Of a DNA stretch of 64,000 nt, positions 24,732 to 33,137 are shown in pieces. The stretch covers positions 3,286,001-3,350,000 of the forward strand of contig NZ_CP104174.1 of assembly GCF_025200925.1 (NCBI RefSeq), written 5' to 3'. Numbering within the stretch: the first letter of the stretch is position 1; each line of letters opens with the position of its first letter. Position numbers and translations under genes: made by a program. The notes below the pieces were generated by a model that saw only the letters and a program-made list of their open reading frames with translations, did not search any database and was not told where the DNA came from. The stretch comes from Bradyrhizobium sp. CB1015 (lineage in GTDB: Bacteria; Pseudomonadota; Alphaproteobacteria; Rhizobiales; Xanthobacteraceae).

Positions 24732-25373
24732 TTACACATACGACTTCCGCGCCGGATCGAAGATCGGCGGGTAGTCGTTCTCGTCGAGCAGATCGAGAAA
24801 CGGATCGAGCCCCCTCGACTTGATCAGCCCGAGCTCCTGATGCGAGATCAGGTTTACAGTCAAGATCTCCACCGGATCGCCCGCAATCTCCAGCGCCTCG
24901 GCGATCTCCTTGTCGGGGCCGATGATCGGTGTGAGAAACAGGAACGTCTGGAAGTCCGTTCCTGCAACCGGCGGCCACGGAAGCGCGACGCGATGGCCGA
25001 AGCCGAACCAGGTCGTGTCGATGAACGGCAGATTGGCCAGCCAGCGCAGATTGGCCCAGACCTCCTCGGTCGGCTCGCGGACATACCACATCAGCTCGGC
25101 ACGGGGCTTTGCGTCCCCAGGGACGCCGTGCATCCGTTGCTCGCTCATGCCGTTGGTGAGAAGGACATAGCCTTCGTCGGAACCCTCCTGGCAAACCGGG
25201 ACGAAATCGCGGCCGAAGGCGTGGATGTCAATCCGGCGCTCTGCGTTGTCCGTGAATGTGTGCTCGGGCTCGCCAAGCTCGCTCTCATAGATGGCGAGCC
25301 GTTGCCGGTAGAGATCGGATCCGGGCGACGGTCGGTTTGAGCCGGACACGAATTTTGCGAGACGGGAGAGCAT
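24732..25373 (-). CDS. suppressor-of-fused (SUFU) domain protein
   Basis: 213-residue cytoplasmic protein matching the bacterial SUFU-like domain: GYVLLTNGMSEQRM, ELMWYVREPTEEVWANLRWLA and a long central FLTPIIGPDKEIAEAL. In animals SUFU regulates Gli factors. Bacterial members are often immunity or self-protection proteins of toxin systems or standalone proteins of unknown role. No toxin gene is adjacent here. The start MLSRLAKF at 25373 is the only reasonable one. Confidence 0.75.
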   Translation of the reverse strand: MLSRLAKFVSGSNRPSPGSDLYRQRLAIYESELGEPEHTFTDNAERRIDIHAFGRDFVPVCQEGSDEGYVLLTNGMSEQRMHGVPGDAKPRAELMWYVREPTEEVWANLRWLANLPFIDTTWFGFGHRVALPWPPVAGTDFQTFLFLTPIIGPDKEIAEALEIAGDPVEILTVNLISHQELGLIKSRGLDPFLDLLDENDYPPIFDPARKSYV

Positions 25374-25541
25374 GTGAACCTCGAAAGGCGGATGTGGTCG
25401 GGATATCCGCGTTGTCGCAAGGTCATGCCGGGCGGTTCAAACCCGTCCCGCGAGCATGTCGACATTTCGCCGCCGTCCAGTCTCTCTTGCGCGATTGTTC
25501 ATGAGGAGCGAGGCGACGCCGAGGAACGCGCCTCGCTCCGA

Positions 25542-26615
25542 TCAGCTCGCGATCTGCTCGATCGCCGCTTGGTCCAGACCGAACCGCTTTCCGGCCTGCA
25601 GAATCTCCTGCCAGGTATTGGGATCGACCGGAATGCCCTCGGCCAGGCGCTTCTTCTTGGTCTCGCGCTCGGGATCGCCCGCGATTCTGACCTTGTCGAC
25701 GCCGGGGGCAGGGGGTGAGCCGGTGTGCCAGGCGACGAAACCCTCGACCTCGCGTGCAAGGTTTTCGCCGGTGCCGAGCTTGCTCGGATCGATGAGGATG
25801 GAGAGCATGCCGTTGAGCACGCGGCGCTTGCCGTCGGCCGGACCTTTGACGGCCTCGCCGCCCGACAGCGCGCCGCCGAGGATTTCACAGACCAGCGCGA
25901 GCCCCGAACCCTTGTGTTCGCCGAACGGCAGGATGGCGCCGTAGGGGGCTATCACCGTGTAACGCGGGTTGGTCGTCGGTTTGCCCTCGTTGTCGATGAT
26001 GGTGCCGGGCTCGAGCGCGACACCCTTGTTGTGGGCGACGCGGGTCTTGCCCTGCGCGATCTTGCTGGTGGCGAAGTCGAGCACGATCGGCTCCTTGCCC
26101 TTGCGTGGAATGCCGACGCAGAACGGGTTGGTGCCGTGACGCGCATCGCTGCCGCCCCAGGGCGCCACGATCGGCCGCGAGATCACGTTGACGAAGTGAA
26201 TCGATACCAGGCCATGGTCGATGCATTGTTCGGCCCAGTGGCCGATGCGGCCGATGTGGTGCGAGTTGGAGAGGCCGACGACGCAGACGCCGCTGTGCTT
26301 GGCGCGCTCCGCGCCGAGCTCCATCGCCTCATAACCCATCACCTGGCCGTAGCCGGTGAGGCCGTCGAGGGTGAGCAGGGGGCCGGTGTCCATCACGACC
26401 TTGACGTGCTGGTTGACGGCGAGCCCACCTTCGCTGACCGCTTCGGCATAACGCGGGATCATGCCGACGCCGTGCGAGTCATGCCCCTTCAGATTCGCCT
26501 CGACGAGGTTGGTCGCGACCAGATCGGCTTCGCGGTCCGTAGATCCCCCCGCCTTGGCGATGGCACGAATGACGTCGGTGAGCGGCTCAGCCTTGACGAT
26601 GCGATAGTCGGCCAT
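25542..26615 (-). CDS. Ldh family oxidoreductase (type-2 malate/lactate dehydrogenase)
   Basis: NAD(P)-dependent 2-hydroxyacid or imino-acid oxidoreductase of 357 residues, a fold unrelated to classical malate dehydrogenases. Key segments are EANLKGHDSHGVGMIPRY with the catalytic His, VVGLSNSHHIGRIGHW, and GTNPFCVGIPRK. Family members include ureidoglycolate, sulfolactate and piperideine-carboxylate enzymes. Start MADYRIV chosen. It is last in a three-gene minus-strand set with a D-2-hydroxyacid dehydrogenase (11-base gap) and an M20 hydrolase. Confidence 0.9.
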   Translation of the reverse strand: MADYRIVKAEPLTDVIRAIAKAGGSTDREADLVATNLVEANLKGHDSHGVGMIPRYAEAVSEGGLAVNQHVKVVMDTGPLLTLDGLTGYGQVMGYEAMELGAERAKHSGVCVVGLSNSHHIGRIGHWAEQCIDHGLVSIHFVNVISRPIVAPWGGSDARHGTNPFCVGIPRKGKEPIVLDFATSKIAQGKTRVAHNKGVALEPGTIIDNEGKPTTNPRYTVIAPYGAILPFGEHKGSGLALVCEILGGALSGGEAVKGPADGKRRVLNGMLSILIDPSKLGTGENLAREVEGFVAWHTGSPPAPGVDKVRIAGDPERETKKKRLAEGIPVDPNTWQEILQAGKRFGLDQAAIEQIAS

Positions 26616-26626
26616 TGTTGTTGCTC

Positions 26627-27541
26627 TTATCCCTTCACGATCCGGCGGCAATGGACCCACGCCGCTTCAATCAGGTTCTCGCTCGCCTCCGGCGTGCGGA
26701 AGGCCGAATGCGCCGACAGCGTCACGTTCGGCAGCTTCGTCAGCGGATGATCGCCGGGCAGCGGCTCGATGTTGAAGACGTCGAGACCGGCGTGGCGGAT
26801 ATGGCCCGACTTCAGCGCGTCGATCATGGCGGCCTCGTCGACAACAGCAGCGCGCGCGGTGTTGATGAGGATGACGCCGCGTTTCATCGCAGCGATCCTC
26901 TCGCGCGTTATCATGCCGCGCGTCTCGTCGTTGAGCAGCAGGTGCAGCGACACGACGTCGCTTCTGGCCAGCACGCTGTCGAGGTCGGTGAATTCGACGC
27001 TCGCGTGGCTCCTTGGCGAGCGGTTCCAGGCAATCACCTTCATGCCGCTGCCGGACGCGATGCGCGCGACCTCCGCGGCGATGCCGCCGAAGCCGATCAG
27101 GCCGAGCGTCTTGCCGGTGAGCTGCATGCCGTCCTCGCGCAGCCAGTTCCCGGCCCTCATCTCCCGGTCCATCATCGCGATGACGCGGGCCGAGGCCCAC
27201 ATCAGCGCGATCGCGGATTCCGCAACCGCCGTGTCGCCGTAGCCCTTGATCAGATGCACGGAGATGCCGAGCTCGGCGAGCTCTTCCGGATTCATGTAGC
27301 TGCGCGCGCCGGTGCCGAGGAACACGACGTGCTTCAGCCCGGTGCATTTCTTCGCGACCTCGGTCGGCAGCGCGGTGTGGTCGACGATCGCGATCTCGGC
27401 GCCGTCGAGCACTTCCGGATATTGCTCGGGCTTGATGTCGGGATTCCTGTTGATCCGCACCTTGGGATCACCGGGCTTCTCCAGCCGCTCCATGATCACG
27501 GCCAGCGATTCATTGGCGTCGACGAAAACTCCGCGCATCAT
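26627..27541 (-). CDS. D-2-hydroxyacid dehydrogenase family protein
   Basis: NAD-dependent D-isomer-specific 2-hydroxyacid dehydrogenase, 304 residues. The Rossmann loop is LGLIGFGGIAAEVARIA. The catalytic Arg lies in LINTARAAVVDE, the Glu in DVFNIEPLPG and the His in LSAHSAFRTPE, so the triad is complete. It belongs to the glyoxylate/hydroxypyruvate or phosphoglycerate dehydrogenase-like group. It sits between the M20 hydrolase and the Ldh enzyme with 9 and 11 bases between genes. Confidence 0.92.
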   Translation of the reverse strand: MMRGVFVDANESLAVIMERLEKPGDPKVRINRNPDIKPEQYPEVLDGAEIAIVDHTALPTEVAKKCTGLKHVVFLGTGARSYMNPEELAELGISVHLIKGYGDTAVAESAIALMWASARVIAMMDREMRAGNWLREDGMQLTGKTLGLIGFGGIAAEVARIASGSGMKVIAWNRSPRSHASVEFTDLDSVLARSDVVSLHLLLNDETRGMITRERIAAMKRGVILINTARAAVVDEAAMIDALKSGHIRHAGLDVFNIEPLPGDHPLTKLPNVTLSAHSAFRTPEASENLIEAAWVHCRRIVKG

Positions 27542-27550
27542 TCTCTCCGG

Positions 27551-28801
27551 TCAGGACGCGACGCCGGCGATCGCCAGCACGGTATGCATGAGGACGTTGG
27601 TGCCTGCGGCGCAGTCGCCTTGCGTCGCATCCTCCAGCTCGTTGTGGCTGATGCCGTCCTTGCAGGGCACGAACACCATCGCCGCCGGCATGATCGTGTT
27701 GAGGTTGCAGGCGTCGTGGCCGGCGCCGGAGGTGATGCGGCGCGAGGAATAGCCGAGCGTCTTGGCCGCGTTCTCGACGGCAGCAATCAGCTTCGGATCG
27801 AAATGCGTCGGCGGCTTGCGCCAGACGAGATCGATCTTGACCTCGACCTTGCGGCGGGCGGCGATCTCGGCGATTGCCGCACGCAGATCGCGATCGAGCG
27901 CGTCCATGATGGCGTCATCGGCACTGCGGCAATCCATGGTGAAGGCGATCTCGCCGGGAATGACGTTACGCGAGGGATTTGCGATCACGGCCTCGCCGAT
28001 GGTGCCGACTGCGTTCGGCCCGTGCTTCTTCGCAATCGACTCCATCGCCAGCACGATTTCGGACAAGGTCGCCAGCGCATCGCGCCGCAGCGGCATCGGC
28101 GTCGAGCCCGCGTGACTCTCGAAGCCGGAGATCTTGCCGTCGTACCAGAGCACGCCCTGACCCGAATCGACCACGCCGATGGTCTTGCCTTCGGCTTCCA
28201 GGATCGGCCCCTGCTCGATGTGCAGCTCGACGAAGCAGCCGAGCTTCTGGAAGCCGACCGGCTTGTCGCCGCGATAGCCTATGCCGTCGAGCGCCTGGCC
28301 GACGGTGGTGCCCTCGGCGTCCTTGCGCGACAAAATGTCGTCGGTGGTGAAGTCGCCGACATAGGCGGCGGAGGCCATCATTGCAGGTGCGAAACGCGAG
28401 CCTTCCTCGTTGGTCCAGTTCACGATGCAGATCGGCGCCTCGGTCTCGATGCCGGCATCATTCAGCGTGCGGATCACCTCCAGCGCGCCGAGCGTCCCCA
28501 GGATGCCGTCATACTTGCCGCCGGTCGGCTGGGTGTCGAGGTGCGAGCCGATGCCGACGGGCAGCTTCGACATGTCGCGGCCCCTGCGCAGGCCGAACAT
28601 TGATCCGAGCGCGTCGACGTGGACTTCCAGTCCGGCATCCTCGCAGGCCTTGCGGAACCAATCACGTACCTGCTTGTCTTCGCTGCTCAGCGTCAGCCGC
28701 CGCACGCCGCCTTTGGCCGTCACGCCGAACTGCGCGGTCTCGTGGATGGAGCCCCACAGGCGGGCGGAGTCGATTTGCAGGTTGGTGGCGGCTCGGCTCA
28801 T
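27551..28801 (-). CDS. M20 family Zn-dependent amidohydrolase (HyuC/AllC type)
   Basis: Cytoplasmic dinuclear metal hydrolase of 416 residues, in the family of N-carbamoyl-L-amino-acid hydrolase, beta-ureidopropionase and allantoate amidohydrolase. Metal ligands are visible in IGSHLDTQPTGGKYDG, WTNEEGSRFAPAM, ELHIEQGPILE and SGAGHDACNL. GFESHAGSTPMPLRRDA is the bridging region. The ATG at 28801 is preferred because a start at 28828 lies inside a dispersed repeat. First of a three-gene operon behind the LysR gene. Confidence 0.92.
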   Translation of the reverse strand: MSRAATNLQIDSARLWGSIHETAQFGVTAKGGVRRLTLSSEDKQVRDWFRKACEDAGLEVHVDALGSMFGLRRGRDMSKLPVGIGSHLDTQPTGGKYDGILGTLGALEVIRTLNDAGIETEAPICIVNWTNEEGSRFAPAMMASAAYVGDFTTDDILSRKDAEGTTVGQALDGIGYRGDKPVGFQKLGCFVELHIEQGPILEAEGKTIGVVDSGQGVLWYDGKISGFESHAGSTPMPLRRDALATLSEIVLAMESIAKKHGPNAVGTIGEAVIANPSRNVIPGEIAFTMDCRSADDAIMDALDRDLRAAIAEIAARRKVEVKIDLVWRKPPTHFDPKLIAAVENAAKTLGYSSRRITSGAGHDACNLNTIMPAAMVFVPCKDGISHNELEDATQGDCAAGTNVLMHTVLAIAGVAS

Positions 28802-28823
28802 GCGGTCGTTTCCATTTGTCGCT

Positions 28824-28899
28824 GTCATTCCGGGGCACCCGTAGGGCGAACCCGGAATCTCGAGATTCCGGGTTCTCGCTTCGCGAGCCCCGGAATGAC
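28824..28899. repeat. dispersed palindromic repeat, family B
   Basis: Begins GTCATTCCGGGGCACCCG and ends CCCCGGAATGAC, with an inner CGGAATCTCGAGATTCCG hairpin. It fills the gap between the LysR gene and the M20 hydrolase and may uncouple their transcripts. Confidence 0.88.
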
Positions 28900-28921
28900 G
28901 GTAGAAAATCCGGCGGCTTTT

Positions 28922-29839
28922 TCAATGACGCGCCTGCGCGGGCGCGTCAACCGCGAGGCTGCTCTGCGCAATCTGCCGTGCAAGCTCGGCGACGCGCTCC
29001 ACGGCGACGACGTCGGGTGAGGCGAGCCAGCTCGCCGTGAAGGTCAGCGGCGCGATGGCGAGATCGGTGTCGAGCAGCTGCAGGCGCCCGTCGGCGAGCT
29101 CGTTCTCGACGATGGCATCGGGGATCACGGCGATGCCGAGTCCCTCGACCGCCATGTGGATGACGGTCGCCAGCGAGGCCGACGCGTGCAGGCGGATCGG
29201 CGGCAGCTCCGGCCGGTCGAACACCTCCCGCACGACCTCGTAAGGCTTGGTCTTGCGCGGGAAGGTGATGATCGGAAACCGCGCGAGCTCCGCCGGCGTC
29301 ACCGGGCCCTTGCCGAGCCCGAGCGAGGGACTTGCCAGGAAGCCGATCGGATAATCGGCGAGCACGCGGTTGTGCACGCCGGAGGCGGACAGCGGCCCGA
29401 CGACGAAGGCGAGCTCGATCTCCTGCGCGAGCAGGCGCGCGGTGAGGTTCGGCGTGATGTCGACCTCGATCTCCAGCGACAGGTTCGGATAGACCTCGTT
29501 CACGCTCTTGACGAGCCGCGGCAGCCAGGTGTGCACGATGGTCTCGGCGACGCCGAGCCGCATCACGCCGCGCATCGCGGAAGCATCGCCGATCTCCGCC
29601 ATCATCGCGGCGCGCAGGCCGATCAGCTTCTCCGCGTAGACCATCATCTGCCGGCCGCTCGGTGTCGGTGACGCGATGCGATGATCGCGGTTCAAGAGCT
29701 TCACGCCCATCTCGCGCTCGAGCTGGGCGATGCGCTGGGAGATCGCCGGCTGGGTGGTGTTGAGCCGCTGCGCGGCGCCGCGGAAGCTGCCGAGCTTCAC
29801 AACCCACAGGAACGTCTCGATCGACCTGAAGTCCAGCAT
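28922..29839 (-). CDS. LysR family transcriptional regulator
   Basis: 305-residue LysR regulator with the N-terminal winged helix-turn-helix (FLWVVKLGSFRGAAQRLNTTQPAISQRI) and a C-terminal periplasmic-binding-like effector domain. The start MLDFRSIETFLW is unambiguous. It is divergent from the hydro-lyase and Liv-transporter genes and upstream of the M20/dehydrogenase operon on its own strand, so it could control both. A perfect palindrome lies 18 bases ahead of its start. Confidence 0.93.
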   Translation of the reverse strand: MLDFRSIETFLWVVKLGSFRGAAQRLNTTQPAISQRIAQLEREMGVKLLNRDHRIASPTPSGRQMMVYAEKLIGLRAAMMAEIGDASAMRGVMRLGVAETIVHTWLPRLVKSVNEVYPNLSLEIEVDITPNLTARLLAQEIELAFVVGPLSASGVHNRVLADYPIGFLASPSLGLGKGPVTPAELARFPIITFPRKTKPYEVVREVFDRPELPPIRLHASASLATVIHMAVEGLGIAVIPDAIVENELADGRLQLLDTDLAIAPLTFTASWLASPDVVAVERVAELARQIAQSSLAVDAPAQARH

Positions 29840-29856
29840 TGGAAGGATTTTCCCAA

Positions 29857-29877
29857 TCGATAAATCAGATTTATCGA
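29857..29877. promoter_or_regulatory. perfect 21-bp palindrome, LysR binding site
   Basis: TCGATAAATC-A-GATTTATCGA reads identically on both strands and contains a T-N11-A LysR core. It lies between the divergent LysR and hydro-lyase genes, immediately upstream of a -35 box, in the usual place for a LysR recognition site. Confidence 0.8.
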
Positions 29878-29879
29878 GA

Positions 29880-29908
29880 TTGATTAGAAACGAAGATTAG
29901 ACTTTATA
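29880..29908 (+). promoter_or_regulatory. candidate promoter of the hydro-lyase/Liv locus
   Basis: TTGATT (29880-29885) and TTTATA (29903-29908) have a 17-base spacer, implying a start near 29915. The palindrome just upstream is then centred near -48, fitting LysR-mediated activation. Confidence 0.55.
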
Positions 29909-29959
29909 GCACGCTTGGTGTTGGCTTGTCTTTGTCGAGTTTATAGGCAGGTCGATCAC

Positions 29960-30775
29960 ATGACTGTTTTGGTGGCAGCGCAGCAAACTGAAACACCCGA
30001 CGCCCTCCCGAGCCGCAAGGCCCGGCTCGCCTACCGCGAGGGGCTGGTCGCCTCCACCGCCGGCGTCGCTCCCGGATACGTCCAGGGCAATCTGGCGATC
30101 CTGCCGGCGGAATATGCCGGTGCCTTTCACCGCTTCTGCCAGCTCAATCCCAAGCCGTGCCCGATCATCGGCATGTCCGATGTCGGCAGCCCTTACATCC
30201 CCTCGCTCGGTGCCGATCTCGACATCCGCACCGACGTGCCGCGCTACCGTGTCTGGCGCGACGGCGAGGTCGTGGACGAGCCGACCGACGTGAAGAGCTA
30301 CTGGCGCGACGATCTCGTCACCTTCGTGCTCGGCTGCTCGTTCTCGTTCGAGGAGGCGCTGCTCGAGGAGGGCATGCCGATCCGCCACATCGAGAAGAAC
30401 GTGCGTGTGCCGATGTACCGCACCAACATCGCCTGCGGTGTATCAGGTCCGTTCGCCGGTCCCATGGTGGTATCGATGCGCCCGTTCAAGCCGGCCGACG
30501 CGATCCGCGCGGTGCAGATCACCTCGCGCTATCCGGCCGTGCACGGCGCGCCCGTGCATCTCGGCCATCCGCACCTGATCGGCATCAAGGATATCGCCAA
30601 GCCCGATTACGGCGATCCGGTGCCGGTCGCCGACGACGAGATCCCGGTGTTCTGGGCCTGTGGGGTGACGCCGCAATCGGTGATCAACGCCGCGAAGCTG
30701 CCGTTCGCGATCACGCATTCTCCCGGCCTGATGCTGGTGACGGATCTCAAAAACAGAAACATGGCCGTGATTTAG
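29960..30775 (+). CDS. DUF1445 putative hydro-lyase / D-glutamate cyclase family
   Basis: 271-residue cytoplasmic protein of the DUF1445 family, annotated as putative hydro-lyase; the animal member is a D-glutamate cyclase. Conserved segments are [43 protein letters not shown] and the closing [15 protein letters not shown]. The ATG at 29960 is preferred because the 15 upstream codons look non-coding. It is first after the LysR-type promoter and 89 bases ahead of a Liv-type binding protein, so the transported compound is probably its substrate or precursor. Confidence 0.88.
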   Translation: MTVLVAAQQTETPDALPSRKARLAYREGLVASTAGVAPGYVQGNLAILPAEYAGAFHRFCQLNPKPCPIIGMSDVGSPYIPSLGADLDIRTDVPRYRVWRDGEVVDEPTDVKSYWRDDLVTFVLGCSFSFEEALLEEGMPIRHIEKNVRVPMYRTNIACGVSGPFAGPMVVSMRPFKPADAIRAVQITSRYPAVHGAPVHLGHPHLIGIKDIAKPDYGDPVPVADDEIPVFWACGVTPQSVINAAKLPFAITHSPGLMLVTDLKNRNMAVI

Positions 30776-30864
30776 TGGGCAGCGTCTGCTGCTTCTTCAG
30801 GCTTTACCGCATCCACCAATCGCTTCATTCGATCAGCCGAAATTCAGTAACAGGGGACTTTGCC

Positions 30865-32109
30865 ATGACGATCACTCGCCGCGACGTGTTGTTGGGAGCC
30901 ACCGCCACTGCCGCTCTCGTGCCGCTGGCAGCGCGCGCACAGACGTCGGAAGTCGTGATCGGCGTGATCTATCCGTTCTCCGGCGGCAGCGCGCAGCAGG
31001 GCGTCGACGCGCAGAAGGCCTATGAGACCGCGCTCGAAGTCATCAACAAGGACAGCGATTTCGACCTGCCGCTGGCGAAGGGCGAAGGCCTGCCGGGTCT
31101 CGGCGGCGCCAAGATCCGTCTCGTGTTCGCCGACCATCAGGCCGATCCGCAGAAGGGCCGCGCCGAGGCCGAGCGCCTGATCACGCAGGAGAAGGTCTGC
31201 GCCATCATCGGCACTTATCAGAGCGCGGTGGCCGTCACCGTCAGCCAGATCTGCGAGCGCTATCAGGTCCCGTTCGTGTCCGCCGACAATTCCTCGCCGA
31301 GCCTGCACCGCCGCGGTCTGAAATATTACTTCCGCGCCTCGCCGCATGACGAGATGTACTCGGCTGCGATGTTCGACTTCTTCGACGCCATGAAGAAGAA
31401 GGGCACCAAGATCGAGACGCTGTCGCTGTTCCACAAGGACACCATCTTCGGCACCGATTCCGGCAATGCCCAGACCAAGATCGCCGGCGAGCGCGGCTAC
31501 AAGATCGTCACCGACATCAAGTATCGCGCCAACTCGCCCTCGCTCTCGGCCGAGGTGCAGCAGCTCAAGACAGCCAATGCCGACGTGCTGATGCCGTCGA
31601 GCTACACCACCGACGGCATCCTCCTGGTCAAGACCATGGCCGAGCTCGGCTACAAGCCGAATGCGATCGTGGCTCAGGACGCCGGCTTCTCCGAGAAGGC
31701 ACTCTACGATGCCGTCGGCGACAAGCTCGAAGGCGTGATCTCGCGCGGCACCTTCTCGCTCGACCTGGCGCAGAAGCGGCCGATGGTCGGCAAGATCAAC
31801 GAGATGTTCAAGGCCAGGTCCGGCAAGGATTTCAACGATCTCACCTCGCGCCAGTTCATGGGCCTGATCATCCTCGCCGACGCCATCAGCCGCGCCAAGT
31901 CGACCGACGGCGAGAAGATTCGCGACGCGCTTGCCGCGACCGACATCCCGGGCGAGAAGACCATCATGCCCTGGAAGCGCGTCAAGTTCGACGAGATGGG
32001 CCAGAACAACGACGCCGATCCGGTGCTGCTGCAATATGTCGGCGGCAAGTTCGTCACCATCTTCCCGCCCCAGGCCGCGATTGCCGAGGCGATCTGGCCG
32101 ATGAAGTAA
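30865..32109 (+). CDS. branched-chain-type ABC transporter substrate-binding protein
   Basis: Periplasmic binding protein of 414 residues, LivJ/LivK type. The N terminus ITRRDVLLGATATAALVP carries an RRxxL pattern that may direct Tat export, ending near ARA-QT. The mature part shows the Peripla_BP_6 fold (IGVIYPFSGGSAQQG; IGTYQSAVAVTVSQICE). It is the first gene of a five-gene transporter set. Liv systems carry amides, aromatics and other ligands, so leucine transport should not be assumed. Confidence 0.92.
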   Translation: MTITRRDVLLGATATAALVPLAARAQTSEVVIGVIYPFSGGSAQQGVDAQKAYETALEVINKDSDFDLPLAKGEGLPGLGGAKIRLVFADHQADPQKGRAEAERLITQEKVCAIIGTYQSAVAVTVSQICERYQVPFVSADNSSPSLHRRGLKYYFRASPHDEMYSAAMFDFFDAMKKKGTKIETLSLFHKDTIFGTDSGNAQTKIAGERGYKIVTDIKYRANSPSLSAEVQQLKTANADVLMPSSYTTDGILLVKTMAELGYKPNAIVAQDAGFSEKALYDAVGDKLEGVISRGTFSLDLAQKRPMVGKINEMFKARSGKDFNDLTSRQFMGLIILADAISRAKSTDGEKIRDALAATDIPGEKTIMPWKRVKFDEMGQNNDADPVLLQYVGGKFVTIFPPQAAIAEAIWPMK

Positions 32110-32143
32110 GAGTGTGAAGCGGGAGCTCAGCTGTAGCTCCCGC

Positions 32144-32234
32144 CCTCATCCTGAGGAGCGGGCGTAGCCCGCGTCTCGAAGGACGAGGGCTGGGCCATCC
32201 TTCGAGACGCGCCGGTGCGCGCTCCTCAGGATGA
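32144..32234. repeat. dispersed palindromic repeat, family A
   Basis: CCTCATCCTGAGG at the left is mirrored by CCTCAGGATGAG at the right, with CGTCTCGAAGGACGAGG and CATCCTTCGAGACG inside. It follows a small GGGAGCT/AGCTCCC hairpin at 32121-32141 and separates the binding-protein gene from the permeases, where it could reduce read-through so that binding protein exceeds membrane parts. Confidence 0.85.
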
Positions 32235-32258
32235 GAATCTATTTCGGGGGACAGACTT

Positions 32259-33137
32259 TTGACAGCCCAAGCCATTATCCAGAGTCTCGCGAGCGGCCTG
32301 CTGATGGGCCTGCTCTACGGACTGATCGCGGTCGGCCTCGCGCTGATCTTCGGCCTGATGGACGTCACGAACTTCGCTCATGGCGAGTTCCTGATGATCG
32401 CGATGTATCTGTCCTTCTTCCTGTTCGCGTTCTTCGCCATCGATCCCTTGCTGTCGGCGCCGCTGGTCGCCGCGGCACTCTTCATCTTCGGAGCGATCAT
32501 CTACCTGCTCCTTGTACGCTTCGCCATGCGGGCCAAGGCCAATGCCGGCATGGTGCAGATCTTCACCACCTTCGGCCTCGCCATCGTCATGCGCGGTCTC
32601 GCGCAGTACTTCTTCACGCCGGACTATCGCAGCATTCCGCAGTCCTGGCTCGGCGGTAAGACCATCTCAATTGCCGGCATCTTCCTGCCGGAGCCGCAAC
32701 TGGTCGGCGCGCTGGTCTCGATCGCGGCCTTTGGCGCCCTCTATTTCTTCATCCACCGCACCGATTTCGGCCGCGCGCTGGAAGCCACCCGCGAAGATCC
32801 CGGCGCGGTGGCCCTCGTCGGCATCGACAAGAACCGCGTGTTCGCGTTCGGCTGGGGGCTTGGCGCCGCGCTGGTCGGCCTCGCCGGCGCGATCATGGCG
32901 GTGTTCTTCTACATCTATCCGGACGTCGGCGCCTCCTTCGCGCTGATCGCCTATGTCACGGTGGCGCTCGGCGGCTTCGGCAGCGTGTTCGGCGCCTTCG
33001 CCGGCGGCATCATCGTCGGCCTCGTCGAGGCGGTCACGGCCCTCGTGCTGCCGCCCTCGCTGAAGTCGGTCGGGATCTACGCCGTCTATCTCCTGGTCGT
33101 GTTCATTCGGCCGCGCGGCCTGTTCGGATCGATCTGA
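32259..33137 (+). CDS. branched-chain-type ABC transporter permease (LivH-like)
   Basis: Inner-membrane permease of 292 residues with about eight hydrophobic helices. LASGLLMGLLYGLIAVGLALIFGLMDVTNFAHGEF is the classic LivH opening region, and TREDPGAVALVGIDKNRVF is the cytoplasmic coupling loop. The start codon is TTG at 32259, with GGGGG eight bases upstream; no ATG fits. Its stop codon overlaps the next start by one base. Confidence 0.9.
   Translation: MTAQAIIQSLASGLLMGLLYGLIAVGLALIFGLMDVTNFAHGEFLMIAMYLSFFLFAFFAIDPLLSAPLVAAALFIFGAIIYLLLVRFAMRAKANAGMVQIFTTFGLAIVMRGLAQYFFTPDYRSIPQSWLGGKTISIAGIFLPEPQLVGALVSIAAFGALYFFIHRTDFGRALEATREDPGAVALVGIDKNRVFAFGWGLGAALVGLAGAIMAVFFYIYPDVGASFALIAYVTVALGGFGSVFGAFAGGIIVGLVEAVTALVLPPSLKSVGIYAVYLLVVFIRPRGLFGSI

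Noticed and set aside
26615..28603. A 662-codon plus-strand open frame
   Set aside because: Antisense shadow of the D-2-hydroxyacid dehydrogenase and M20 hydrolase genes; no domain signal.
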